From positions 62,001 to 126,000 of the forward strand of contig NZ_JAUASX010000004.1 in the NCBI RefSeq assembly GCF_030345715.1: a stretch of 64,000 bases of DNA, written 5' to 3'. This DNA comes from Solimonas sp. SE-A11 (lineage in GTDB: Bacteria > Pseudomonadota > Gammaproteobacteria > Nevskiales > Nevskiaceae). This document shows, in pieces, positions 52,507 through 61,086 of the stretch (position 1 is the first letter of the stretch; each line of letters begins with the position of its first letter). The translations under genes were made by a program, and so were the position numbers. The notes beneath the pieces are model-generated. The model made no database searches. It saw only the letters and a list, made by a program, of their open reading frames with translations, and was not told the origin of the DNA.

Positions 52507-55500
52507 CTAGACCTCTGTCGTGGCGTTCTTGCGGCGGCTCGGGATCAGACGCAGCTTGATCTCGTCGATGATCTCGAACACCACCGGCACCACGAGCAGG
52601 CTCAGCACCGTGGAGGTGATCAGGCCGCCGATGACCACTACCGCCATCGGCTGGCGGAAGCTACTGCCGCCGCCGAGGTCCACCGCGATGGGGATCATGC
52701 CGGCGGTCATGGCCACGGTGGTCATGACGATGGGGCGAGCGCGCTTGTGGCAGGCGTCGACCAGCGCATCGATGCGGCCCATGCCCAGGTCGCGGCGCGC
52801 CATGATGGCGTAATCCACCAGCAGGATGGAGTTCTTGGTGACGATGCCGACCAGCATCAGCAGGCCGATCAGCGAGGACATCGACAGGTCGTAGCCGAAG
52901 AACCACATCAGGCCCAGCGCGCCGGTGGAGGCCAGCGGCAGTGCCGCCAGCACCGTCAGCGGCTGGCCGAAGTCGTGGAACAGCAGGACCATGACGGCGT
53001 ACACGCAGAAGATGCCGGCGAGCATCGCCAGCGCGAAGCCGCCGAACATCTCGGACATGTATTCGATGTCGCCCGACAGCACCAGCTCCACGCCCGCCGG
53101 CAGTTGCTTGAGCGTGGGCAGGTTCTTGGCGCGCTTGAGCACGTCGCCCACCGGCTGGCCGTTGAGATCTACTGCCAGTTGCACGACGCGCTGGCGGTCG
53201 TAGCGGTCGATCTGCGCGGGGCCGCCGGTGACGCTGATGTCGGCGATATTGCCCAGAGGTACCGCGGCACCGCTATGGCCGCGCACGCGCAGCTGGGCCA
53301 CCAGGTCCGGATCGCGACGCGACTCCGGGTCCAGCGCCACGCGCACGTAGACCTGGCGGCCCGGCAGGTTCAGGCGCGGCAGGTTGAAGTCATAGTCACC
53401 GCTGGTGGCGACGCGCACGGCCTGGGCGATGGCGGCGGAGGTGATGCCCATCTCCGCGGCCCGCGCGAAGTCCGGGCGGATCACGATCTCGGGCCGCAGC
53501 AGGCTGGCGGTAGAGGTCACGGCGCCGATGCCGGGCAGGCTGCGCAGCTCGCTCTCCAGCGTGCGGGCCGCCTTCAGAGTGGCCGCCGGGTCATCGCCGG
53601 TGAGCATCATCGTCATCTTCTCGCCCGGCGTGCCGCGGCCAAGGCTGGTGCGGGCACCGGGCAGCGAGGCGAGGCGCCGGTTGATGTCGGCACGGACCTC
53701 GGGCAGCTTGCGGCCGGTCTGGGCGATGTTGAGCAGGCGCAGGGTGAGCTGGGCGGTGCGCACCTCGGCGGCCGCCATGTCGGCGCGCATGGCGCCGGTC
53801 TTCACGCCACCGCCGACCACGGTCAGCACCGAGCTGATCTCGGGCACTTCGGCCAGCAGGCTGCGCGCGCGCTCCGCCAATGCCGTGGTCTGCTCCAGCG
53901 AGCTGCCGGGCGGCCCTTCCAGGATCACGAACTCGGTGCTCTCGTCCTGGCCGGCGATGAAGGCGGTGGGCAACTGGCTGATCAGGACGATGGACATCAG
54001 GAAGAAGGCACCTGCCGCCAGCACCGTGGCCCAGGGGTGCTCCAGGCACCAGCGCACGGTGACCAGGTAGCGCTTCATCAGCGGGCCGTCGGTCCACTCG
54101 TGCGCCGCCGGCCGCAGCATGTAGGCTGACATCATCGGCGTCAGCAGGCGCGCCACCAGCAGCGAGAACAGCACCGCCGCGGCCGCGGTCCAGCCGAACT
54201 GGCGGAACAGGTCGCCGGTCAGCCCGGGGACGAAGGCGGTGGGCAGGAATACGGCGACCAGGGTCAGTGTGGTGGCGATCACGGCCAGGCCGATCTCGTC
54301 GGCGGCTTCCATCGCGGCCTGCTTGGGCGGCTTGCCCATCTGCAGGTGGCGCATGATGTTCTCGACCTCGACGATGGCGTCGTCGACCAGGACGCCGATC
54401 ACCAGCGTCAGCGCCAGCAGCGACAGCACGTTCAGCGTGAACCCGAACCACTGCAGCGCCAGGAAGGTGGGAATGATCGACAGCGGCAGGGCCACGGCGG
54501 AGACGAAGGTGGCGCGCCAGTCGCGCAGGAACAGCCAGACCACCAGCACGGCGAGGATGGTGCCCTCGATCAGGGCGCCCATGGCGTGGCCGTATTCCTG
54601 TTCGGTGAAGTCGACCGAGTTGGAGACCTCCACCATCTGCACCGCCGGATGCGACTGCAGCAGCTTCTCCACCGCGGCGCGGGCGCCGCGGGCGGCGGTC
54701 ACCTCGTCCATGCCCTGGGCGCGCATGACCTCGAAGCTGATGACGCGCTTGCCGTCCAGCAGGGCGATCTGGCTGCGCTCGGCGATGGTGTCGCTGACCC
54801 GCGCGATATCGGCCAGGCGCAGGCGCCGGCCATCGGACAGCGGCAGCGACAGGTCAGCCAGTTCCTCGGCACTGCTCACGGTGCCGAGCGCGCGTACCGT
54901 CTGCTCCAGCCCGCCAAGGCTGCCGCGGCCGCCCGGGGCTTCCTGCTGCATGCTGCGCAACTGCGCGCTGATCTCGCCGGCAGTGACGCCCAGGGACTGC
55001 AGGCGCACCGGATCCAGCTCCACCTGCACCTCGCGCGTGACGCCACCCTTGCGGTTGACCTGCGCCACGCCGCGCACGCGCAGCAGGGTCTTGGCCACGA
55101 CATCGTCGATGAACCAGGACAGGTCGGTCTCGTCCATCGTCGGCGCGATGACGGCGTAGGTCAGCAGCGGCATGCCGGCGACATCGACGCGCGCCACCAC
55201 CGGCTCCTGCATCTCCTGCGGCAGCTTGGTGCGGATGCGCGTGATGGCATCGCGCACGTCGGTCACCGCTTCGGTGAGGTTCTTCTCGTAGGCGAACTCC
55301 ACCATCAGCAGCACCATGCCATCGTTGATGGTGGTGGTGACATGGCGCACGGCGCCGATGCTGGAGATGGAGTCCTCGATGGGGCGCGCCACCTCGGCCT
55401 CGAGCTGGACCGGCGAGGCGCCCGGCATGGCGGCCTGCACCGTCACCGACGGGAAGGCCATGTCCGGCAGGTACTGGATGCCCAGGCCGCGAAAGGCGAC

Positions 55501-55578
55501 CAGGCCCGCGACCGTCAGCATGATGAACAGCAGGATCGACGGCGTGGGCTTGTTGATCGCCCAGGACGAGAAGTTCAT
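52507..55578 (-). CDS. RND efflux transporter permease (AcrB/MdtB/HAE1-like)
   Basis: A 1023-aa inner-membrane resistance-nodulation-division pump. It starts with the family's INKPTPSILLFIMLTVAGL helix and PSVTVQAAMPGASPVQLEAE porter segment; the proton-relay aspartates are visible in GVLVDDAIVEVENI of helix 4 (about residue 405). Two homologous halves give 12 membrane helices with large periplasmic loops. Coupled by 4-bp overlap to the periplasmic adaptor upstream. No outer-membrane channel gene is present, so it must share one, such as a TolC homologue. Substrates may be drugs, solvents or lipids; not deducible from sequence. Confidence 0.95.
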   Translation of the reverse strand: MNFSSWAINKPTPSILLFIMLTVAGLVAFRGLGIQYLPDMAFPSVTVQAAMPGASPVQLEAEVARPIEDSISSIGAVRHVTTTINDGMVLLMVEFAYEKNLTEAVTDVRDAITRIRTKLPQEMQEPVVARVDVAGMPLLTYAVIAPTMDETDLSWFIDDVVAKTLLRVRGVAQVNRKGGVTREVQVELDPVRLQSLGVTAGEISAQLRSMQQEAPGGRGSLGGLEQTVRALGTVSSAEELADLSLPLSDGRRLRLADIARVSDTIAERSQIALLDGKRVISFEVMRAQGMDEVTAARGARAAVEKLLQSHPAVQMVEVSNSVDFTEQEYGHAMGALIEGTILAVLVVWLFLRDWRATFVSAVALPLSIIPTFLALQWFGFTLNVLSLLALTLVIGVLVDDAIVEVENIMRHLQMGKPPKQAAMEAADEIGLAVIATTLTLVAVFLPTAFVPGLTGDLFRQFGWTAAAAVLFSLLVARLLTPMMSAYMLRPAAHEWTDGPLMKRYLVTVRWCLEHPWATVLAAGAFFLMSIVLISQLPTAFIAGQDESTEFVILEGPPGSSLEQTTALAERARSLLAEVPEISSVLTVVGGGVKTGAMRADMAAAEVRTAQLTLRLLNIAQTGRKLPEVRADINRRLASLPGARTSLGRGTPGEKMTMMLTGDDPAATLKAARTLESELRSLPGIGAVTSTASLLRPEIVIRPDFARAAEMGITSAAIAQAVRVATSGDYDFNLPRLNLPGRQVYVRVALDPESRRDPDLVAQLRVRGHSGAAVPLGNIADISVTGGPAQIDRYDRQRVVQLAVDLNGQPVGDVLKRAKNLPTLKQLPAGVELVLSGDIEYMSEMFGGFALAMLAGIFCVYAVMVLLFHDFGQPLTVLAALPLASTGALGLMWFFGYDLSMSSLIGLLMLVGIVTKNSILLVDYAIMARRDLGMGRIDALVDACHKRARPIVMTTVAMTAGMIPIAVDLGGGSSFRQPMAVVVIGGLITSTVLSLLVVPVVFEIIDEIKLRLIPSRRKNATTEV

Positions 55579-56684
55579 GGCTTGGGCCCGGCGGCCACCA
55601 CCTGCACCAGCACGCCTTCGGACAGGAAGGCGCCGCCGGACTTCACGTAGCGGGCGGCGGGATCGATATTGCCCAGCAGCTCGATGGATTCACCCTGGCG
55701 CCGGCCGGTACGGACCTTGATCAGGTGCACGCGGCTCTCGCCATCGACCTGCATCAGGTACTGGTTGCCGTCGCGCTGCACGATCGCCGCTTCCGGTACG
55801 GTCTGGGCCTCGCGGGGCAGCAGGGCGAAACGGCCGGTGAGGTACATGCCGGCGGACAGGCCGCTGCCGGCGGGCAGGTCGACATAGGCCAGGCCATTGC
55901 GCGTACCGGAATCGACCGTCGGCGCGAGCTGCCGCAACTCACCCTTCACGGTGCTGCCGTCGAGGGCGGTGAGCGTGGCGACGGCTCCGGGCTGCAGACG
56001 CTGCATGGCGTTGGCGGTGACCTCCGCACGCCATTCCAGGCGGTTGCGGCGCACCATGCGGAACAGCTCGGTGCCCATCATGCTGACGGCGCCAACGGTG
56101 GCGGCACGGCCCGAGATCACGCCGTCGTCCGGCGCAACCACGCGGGCGTAGCGCAGTTTCAGCGCCTGGGCGTGATGCTGGGCCTGGGCCGAGGCCAACT
56201 GGGCCTCGGCGACCCGGGCCTGGGTGCGGTACATCTGGCCGGTCTGCTTGGCCATGGCGTCCAGGGATTCGAGCCGGTCGGCGCGCACGGCGTCGGCCTT
56301 GGCCTTTTCGAGATTGGCGGAGGCCTCGGCGACCATCGCATCGGCACGCGCCAGGTCGGCGCGCAGGCTGTCCTCGCTGAAGCGGGCCAGCAACTGGCCC
56401 TTGCGGACGCTGTCGCCGACGTTGACCAGCACCTCGTCGAGACGCACGCCGGCCACTTCGGCTCCGATCACGGCCTCCTGCCAGGCGGTGACCTCGCCGC
56501 TGGCGACCAGGGCGTCGGGCCAGGTCTCGCGCTGCGGCGAGATCACCTCGACCGTCAGGACCGGCTGCGGGGCCGCGGGCTCCTCGGTCTTGCCGCCGCA
56601 GGCGGACAGCAGGAGGGGGCCGCATACGGCCAGCAAAGCGAGCAGGGGGCGGCGGCCCCCGGTGAAGACGGCTTGAACGGTCAT
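55575..56684 (-). CDS. RND periplasmic adaptor (membrane fusion) lipoprotein
   Basis: A 369-aa adaptor. The N-terminal lipoprotein signal ends LLLSACGG, anchoring it by lipid. A biotinyl-lipoyl-like half (GEVTAWQEAVIGAEVAGVRL) leads into a helical hairpin (about residues 95-150, alanine/glutamine-rich), then the second lipoyl half with ARVVAPDDGVISGR, then beta-barrel and membrane-proximal domains. Connects the RND pump to an outer-membrane channel. ATG at 56684 follows GCAGGGATG; a longer frame exists but lacks a signal. A perfect palindrome 88 bp upstream is a likely repressor site. Confidence 0.92.
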   Translation of the reverse strand: MTVQAVFTGGRRPLLALLAVCGPLLLSACGGKTEEPAAPQPVLTVEVISPQRETWPDALVASGEVTAWQEAVIGAEVAGVRLDEVLVNVGDSVRKGQLLARFSEDSLRADLARADAMVAEASANLEKAKADAVRADRLESLDAMAKQTGQMYRTQARVAEAQLASAQAQHHAQALKLRYARVVAPDDGVISGRAATVGAVSMMGTELFRMVRRNRLEWRAEVTANAMQRLQPGAVATLTALDGSTVKGELRQLAPTVDSGTRNGLAYVDLPAGSGLSAGMYLTGRFALLPREAQTVPEAAIVQRDGNQYLMQVDGESRVHLIKVRTGRRQGESIELLGNIDPAARYVKSGGAFLSEGVLVQVVAAGPKP

Positions 56685-56771
56685 GACATCCCTGCAGGGG
56701 CGGCGGCTGGAAACGAGCCTCCCCTCCCCCTTGATTGGCGGCGTGGCACCCCAGCGCCACGCCCAGAATTC

Positions 56772-56790
56772 ATGAAACACTGTGTTTCAT
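56772..56790. promoter_or_regulatory. Perfect palindromic operator upstream of the RND operon
   Basis: ATGAAACACTGTGTTTCAT is a perfect 19-bp dyad (9-1-9), in an AT-rich stretch that ends in TATCTTGATAATT. Such symmetric sites upstream of RND operons are usually bound by TetR/AcrR-type repressors. No such regulator gene is next to it in the window, so the repressor must be encoded elsewhere. Confidence 0.65.
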
Positions 56791-57472
56791 ATCTTGATAA
56801 TTACAGGGCATGGGCGAAGCCCTGTCAACCTGGAATGGAACTGTCGCGCCGGGCCCTGGCGGGCCCGGCGGACAGCAATGCCAACTTGTTAAGGAGACAG
56901 CCCATCCCAGGACCCTTTCGCGGATGCAGGGGCAGAGCCCTACTCGGTTGTCTGCCGGATGGTCTGTGTCGGCGCGGAGCCCTGCGCCTGTAGCCCGAGG
57001 TGCACCTGGGCTCATGGGGATATTTTGACCGCTGGGGTTGGGAATCCCTAACGGAGTTCCGTATTTGTTGCTGCGGAACCGCCGTCCTCGGCGAGGCTGC
57101 ACTTCCGAATCGAGCCCCTGCCGAGCCATCCATGGCCGGGCGTTCGCCGGCCTGGAGTGCCATTCAAGGCACTCCACGACAGCCCCGGCTCACCCTTCGG
57201 CAGGCTCAGTGCGAACGGTGTGGTTATCGCATCCGAGAGCATGGCGGGCATCGCCTCCACGCCGGGGTTCTCGTCCTCGTCCAACTTCTGCCACGCCCTC
57301 CGCCGCGCCACCAGACTGACACCCGGACAATACCGACAGGCCCGGCCCTCGTTCCGGGCAATTCAGCGCGTGCCGCTAATGGCGGCGAGGTCTCGGTGAG
57401 AACCGCAGGCCTGGCTGCCCGCGCCTTGCGGCGGAGCAACCAGGCCCAAGAGTCCTCCTCCGCGGGATCGAC
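56791..57472. other. Long intergenic region with repeats, no gene seen
   Basis: No frame here has family resemblance. It contains a perfect 8-bp hairpin, GGAGTGCC/GGCACTCC at 57154-57175, and a stretch CCCTTCGGCAGGCTCAGTGC (57193-57212), close to the TTCGACAGGCTCAGGGCGAA type of repeat found scattered in many bacterial genomes. The left end holds the RND promoter region. The rest shows no coding signal. Confidence 0.5.
57191..57220. repeat. REP-like dispersed repeat copy
   Basis: The sequence CTTCGGCAGGCTCAGTGCGA (within 57195-57214), with flanks, resembles the widespread extragenic repeat TTCGACAGGCTCAGGGCGAA. Only one copy lies in this window, so identity depends on remembered similarity rather than on repetition here. 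Confidence 0.4.
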
Positions 57473-58102
57473 TTATTCGCCCAGCAGGGCGGTGATCTCG
57501 GCACGGCGACCCGCATCGGCATCCGCACGACCGGCACGCGGTGCCGCAGCGAGGGCCTTGCGCAGATACTTTTCTCCCTCGGCACGCTTGCCCTGATCCA
57601 GCAGCAGTTCGCCATAGAAGTAGTTCGGATCGATGCCGCTGGGATTGATCTGCAAGGCGCGCTGCAGGTACTCCGCTGCCTTCTTCTTGTCGCCGTAGGC
57701 GATCGGCCAGCCCGGCGCCTTGGCGTAGAGGCTGCCCAGCGAGGTGTAGATCGAGCCATCCAGGGCGGTCGGCTGGATCTTCTCCGCCTGCAGCAGCAGC
57801 TCCCGGGCGGTCTTGATCTTGGAGAGTGCTCCCAGCCCGCCCTCGAACTTGGCGTAGCTGCTGAGGATGATGGCCTGCCAGACCAGCGGTTCGGCCCGGC
57901 CGGGATTGGCGGCGGTGAATTGGGCCGCCCGGCCGGCCAGTTTCTCGAACTGCTTTTCCTTGTCGGCGGCGGGCGTGGTGTAGAAAGCCTCGGCCCAGCC
58001 GTGCTGCAAGGCCGCCAGGCCCTCCTCCACGGTTTCGGCGCGAGCCGAGAAAGCCAGCGCCAGGCAGCCGAGCAGCAGGCCGTAGGACAGATTGCGGATC
58101 AT
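57473..58102 (-). CDS. Secreted TPR-repeat protein
   Basis: A 209-aa protein with a signal peptide (GLLLGCLALAFSARA) and helical repeats. A tetratricopeptide unit is visible as KKAAEYLQRALQINPSGIDP, followed by GKRAEGEKYLRKALAAAP; the earlier half has a related helix pattern. It should be periplasmic. ATG at 58102 has GGAG 9 nt upstream; the earlier ATG at 58111 has none. Last gene of the five-gene operon beginning at 61772, 31 bp after the SDR gene. It may scaffold or localise a product-handling step; no enzyme function seen. Confidence 0.8.
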   Translation of the reverse strand: MIRNLSYGLLLGCLALAFSARAETVEEGLAALQHGWAEAFYTTPAADKEKQFEKLAGRAAQFTAANPGRAEPLVWQAIILSSYAKFEGGLGALSKIKTARELLLQAEKIQPTALDGSIYTSLGSLYAKAPGWPIAYGDKKKAAEYLQRALQINPSGIDPNYFYGELLLDQGKRAEGEKYLRKALAAAPRAGRADADAGRRAEITALLGE

Positions 58103-58133
58103 GATGTTCATCTCCAGATGACGGTAAGGATTC

Positions 58134-58937
58134 TCAGGGGAGCTGGCGCAGCGCGTAGGGCCTCATCTGCTGGCCCTGCTTGCGCAGGGCAGCGTCGACC
58201 AGCCGCGGGAACCAGGCATTGATGCGGACGAACAGCTTCTCGGGCCAGCCCAGGTAGCGCTCCTTGCGATTGCGTTCGATCGCCTCAACCAGGGCCGCGG
58301 CAACGGCATCGGGCTCGTCCTGGTTCATCGCCAGCGCACTGGCCATCTCGCTGACGGCACCGCTGTTGAGTGCGGTACGCGTGTAGCGCGGCGCAAAGTA
58401 AAGGACGTCGACCCCGCTGCCCGAGAGTTCCCGCCGCAGGCCCTCGGAGAAGCCGCGCAGCGCGAACTTGGTGCTGGAATAGGTGGCAAAGCAGGGGAAG
58501 GCGATGGACCCGAAGATGGAGCCGACGTTGACGACCAGGCCGCCGCCCTGGCGCAGCACCGGCAGCGCCGCCTGCACCAGTTGCATGGGAGCCAGGACAT
58601 TGGTGCGCCACAGCTGCTCGATGGCTTCCGGCGGCGTCGACTCGAAGTAGCCGAAATGCATGGCACCGGCGCAGTTGATGACGATATCCAGCCGTGGCTC
58701 GAGGCTGCGCAGGCGCGCGATCAGGTCGCGTGCCGCACCACGCTCGGTCAGGTCGGCGACCAGCACCTCGGCTCGGCCTCCCTCACGGCGGATCTGGGCG
58801 GCCAGTTCCTGCAGCTCGGCCTCGCGCCGGCCACTGAGCCAAAGCCTGGCTCCGCGTGCCGCCAGTTGCAGTGCCGCGGCACGGCCGATGCCGCCGGTGG
58901 CACCGGTCAGAAGGATGCAGCGGTCTTGGAGTTGCAT
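58134..58937 (-). CDS. Short-chain dehydrogenase/reductase
   Basis: A 267-aa classical SDR. The NAD(P) motif is TGATGGIGRAA (11-21), the NAG-type loop is NCAGAMHFGY (about 87), the catalytic serine lies in NVGSIFGS (about 136) and the tyrosine-lysine pair is YSSTK (about 150-154). SGRREAEL after the second strand favours NADPH. It overlaps the upstream oxidase gene by 31 bp, with AGGAG ahead of its ATG. In an operon with an acyl ligase and a diiron oxidase it may reduce an acyl-derived ketone or aldehyde; the substrate is not known. Confidence 0.9.
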   Translation of the reverse strand: MQLQDRCILLTGATGGIGRAAALQLAARGARLWLSGRREAELQELAAQIRREGGRAEVLVADLTERGAARDLIARLRSLEPRLDIVINCAGAMHFGYFESTPPEAIEQLWRTNVLAPMQLVQAALPVLRQGGGLVVNVGSIFGSIAFPCFATYSSTKFALRGFSEGLRRELSGSGVDVLYFAPRYTRTALNSGAVSEMASALAMNQDEPDAVAAALVEAIERNRKERYLGWPEKLFVRINAWFPRLVDAALRKQGQQMRPYALRQLP

Positions 58938-59593
58938 GAGGAATGCTCCTGGTGAAGGTGACGGAAGATGTCGCCGTAGAGGCGGTAGAACATGCGCGAG
59001 GCGTGGATCACGGCATCCTGGTCTCTCGGATCCGTGAGGCGGTCGACGAGCTCGCGGAAGAAGTCCACGTGATCCACGTCCAGGGCGCCATGGCTGGCGA
59101 GGTAGCTGAAGGCGGACTTGGGAAGCTGCACGGCCTGGGCGATCTTCTGCGAGGCCTGCGTGGCCAGCGCCGTGCTGGTGCCCTCGAGCACATGCACCAT
59201 GCCGAAGAAGCCCACGGGGTTGCCACGCATCACGGTGTCATAGGCGTAGGACACCATCAGCTCGGTGGCCACCGCAGGGCGGCCGTAGCGCACCCGCTCC
59301 GGATCTCCGCCGGCGGCGCGGATGTCGTTCAGCACCCATTCGTGGTGGCCGTATTCCTCCTCCACGTAGTGCACGATCTTTCCACGCAGCCATTCGTAGT
59401 CGTCGGTCAGCCGTCCGCCGCAAGCCATCATCAGCGGCACGGTGTGCTTGACGTGGTGGTAGGCCTGGGTAAGGAAGGCGATATAGAGAGGACGGGTGAC
59501 GCGCCCGGCCAGTGCATCGGCGAACAGGGGCAAGCCGAGCAGTTCGGCGCGGTCGGCCGCAGTGGCGTCCTGCAGGGTGTCATAGAAGCTCAT
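58907..59593 (-). CDS. Heme-oxygenase-like diiron oxidase (UndA/TenA-like iron redox enzyme)
   Basis: A 228-aa all-helical protein of the TenA/heme-oxygenase fold annotated as iron-containing redox enzymes. Candidate metal ligands sit at the expected helices: E80-x-x-H83 (in EEEYGHHEW), E137 (in HVLEGT), and H168, D172 or H175 (in SHGALDVDH). Related enzymes include UndA, which turns medium-chain fatty acids into 1-alkenes, and N-oxidases such as SznF. ATG overlaps the ligase stop (ATGA). Its neighbours, an acyl-AMP ligase and a GNAT-fold acyltransferase-like protein, suggest an acyl- or aminoacyl-derived substrate. Confidence 0.82.
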   Translation of the reverse strand: MSFYDTLQDATAADRAELLGLPLFADALAGRVTRPLYIAFLTQAYHHVKHTVPLMMACGGRLTDDYEWLRGKIVHYVEEEYGHHEWVLNDIRAAGGDPERVRYGRPAVATELMVSYAYDTVMRGNPVGFFGMVHVLEGTSTALATQASQKIAQAVQLPKSAFSYLASHGALDVDHVDFFRELVDRLTDPRDQDAVIHASRMFYRLYGDIFRHLHQEHSSCNSKTAASF

Positions 59594-61086
59594 GCTGGGG
59601 TTTCCTGGTAGAGGGAATCGAGGGAGGCGCCGTACTGCGCCCACAGGCTGGCGCGACGCAGGCGCCCATTGGCGGTGAGTTGTCCGTTCTGCGGCGTGAA
59701 AGCCTGTTGCGCCGGCAGCCAGCGGCGCACGCGGGCGTAGTCGGGCAGCATCGAGTTGACCTCGGCGATCGCCAGGTCCACGGCTTGCTGGCTCACGCCT
59801 GGCCGCGGCACGATCACGGCGGCATTCCAGGGGCGCGCCTCGCCGAATACGGCCGCCTGGGCGATGGCCGGCTGCAGGCAGAGTTCGCGCTCCACCCACT
59901 CCGGCGCCACGTTGCGCCCGAAGGCGGTGATGAACATGTTCTTCTTGCGCCCGGTCAGCCAGAGGTAACCGTCCGAGTCCAGATGTCCGATATCTCCAGT
60001 GGCCACCGGCTGGTCTGCAGCACGCGGCAGCTCCCCGACGTAACCCAGGAAGGCGTTGCCCGACACGAGGATCTCGCCATCGTCGGCGAACGACACCTCC
60101 ACGTGCGGCAAGGGCCGCCCGGCGCTGCCAGGCCGGTTCGCCGCGGCGGTATTCAGCGCCACCACCGATGAGCACTCCGACAAGCCGTAGCCCTCGTGGA
60201 CCGGCAGGCCGACCGCATGGGCGCGCTGCAGCAGGCGCGGGGCTACCGGTGCACCGCCTACGGCGATGAACCTCAGCTGCGACGGACGCCGCAGACCGGC
60301 CTCGATGGCCTCGACCAGCCCCTGCAGGATCTGCGGAACCAGGATCGCGGTGCTGGCGCGCGCCACTTCCAGCGCCTCGATCAGCAGGCGCGGGTCAAAG
60401 CCAGAGGCGCCGCGCAGGCCGACCTCGGACATCGGCCAGAGGCAGGCGGCGGCTCCCGACAGCAGCGGCGCGTACAGGCCGCCCAGGTTTTCCAGCAGCG
60501 TTGCCAGCGGCAGCACGCACAGGTGCCGATCGCCCGGCCCCGCTCCGCTGGCCTCGGCCAGGGCCAGGGCCACGCGCTCCATCTGCTCCTGCGCCAGGCA
60601 GACGCCCTTGGGTTCGCCAGTGGTGCCGGAGGTGTAGGTGATCTTGGCCGTACCCTCCGGCACCGGGACGGGCGCCTGGGGTGGCAGCTCCAGCAGGCTC
60701 AGCAGGCCGGGCACCAGCCCCACCTCCAGAGCCTCTGCCGGCAAGCCGGCGAAGGGGCCCGCCACGGCGAAGGCGGGCGGAACGAGCAGGGCCTGGGCGC
60801 CGGCGCTGCGCAGGGCATGGGCCATCTGCTGGGGCGAGAAGAACGGCGGCAGCGGAACCGTGCGTACGCCGGCACGCACGGCAGCCAGATCCGCCAGCGC
60901 CCAGGCCAGCCCGTTGTCGGCCAGCAGGCCGACCACTTTCAGGCCTCGCGACGACAGCTGGGCCGCCAGGCGCTCAATGGCCTGCTCCAGCTCGGCATAG
61001 CTCAGGCGCGCTTCGGACCCATCCAGGGCCAGCGCATCGGGCTGGCGACGGGCGTGGGCGGCAATGGCATCTAGAACCAGGCTCAC
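59590..61086 (-). CDS. AMP-dependent acyl ligase of the hemolysin-oxidase operon
   Basis: A 498-aa adenylate-forming enzyme. The ATP loop is YTSGTTGEPKG (about 157-167), the A5 motif is EGYGLSECSS, A7 is ATGDIGH and the A8 hinge is GRKKNMFITAFGRNV. The A10 lysine region, NGQLTANGRLRR, keeps NG but lacks the usual GK, having arginine/leucine instead, so its reaction may stop at acyl-AMP or use another partner. GTG start overlaps the stop of the thermostable-hemolysin-like gene (GTGA). Probably activates a fatty or other carboxylic acid for the pathway. Confidence 0.86.
   Translation of the reverse strand: MSLVLDAIAAHARRQPDALALDGSEARLSYAELEQAIERLAAQLSSRGLKVVGLLADNGLAWALADLAAVRAGVRTVPLPPFFSPQQMAHALRSAGAQALLVPPAFAVAGPFAGLPAEALEVGLVPGLLSLLELPPQAPVPVPEGTAKITYTSGTTGEPKGVCLAQEQMERVALALAEASGAGPGDRHLCVLPLATLLENLGGLYAPLLSGAAACLWPMSEVGLRGASGFDPRLLIEALEVARASTAILVPQILQGLVEAIEAGLRRPSQLRFIAVGGAPVAPRLLQRAHAVGLPVHEGYGLSECSSVVALNTAAANRPGSAGRPLPHVEVSFADDGEILVSGNAFLGYVGELPRAADQPVATGDIGHLDSDGYLWLTGRKKNMFITAFGRNVAPEWVERELCLQPAIAQAAVFGEARPWNAAVIVPRPGVSQQAVDLAIAEVNSMLPDYARVRRWLPAQQAFTPQNGQLTANGRLRRASLWAQYGASLDSLYQETPA

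Noticed and set aside
52747..54129. 460-codon plus-strand frame within the RND pump gene
   Set aside because: Histidine/glutamine/arginine-rich antisense reading of a well-supported RND permease.
57000..57596. 198-codon plus-strand frame in the intergenic region
   Set aside because: No family likeness, no start context, overlaps the real TPR gene antisense, and includes repeat-like sequence.
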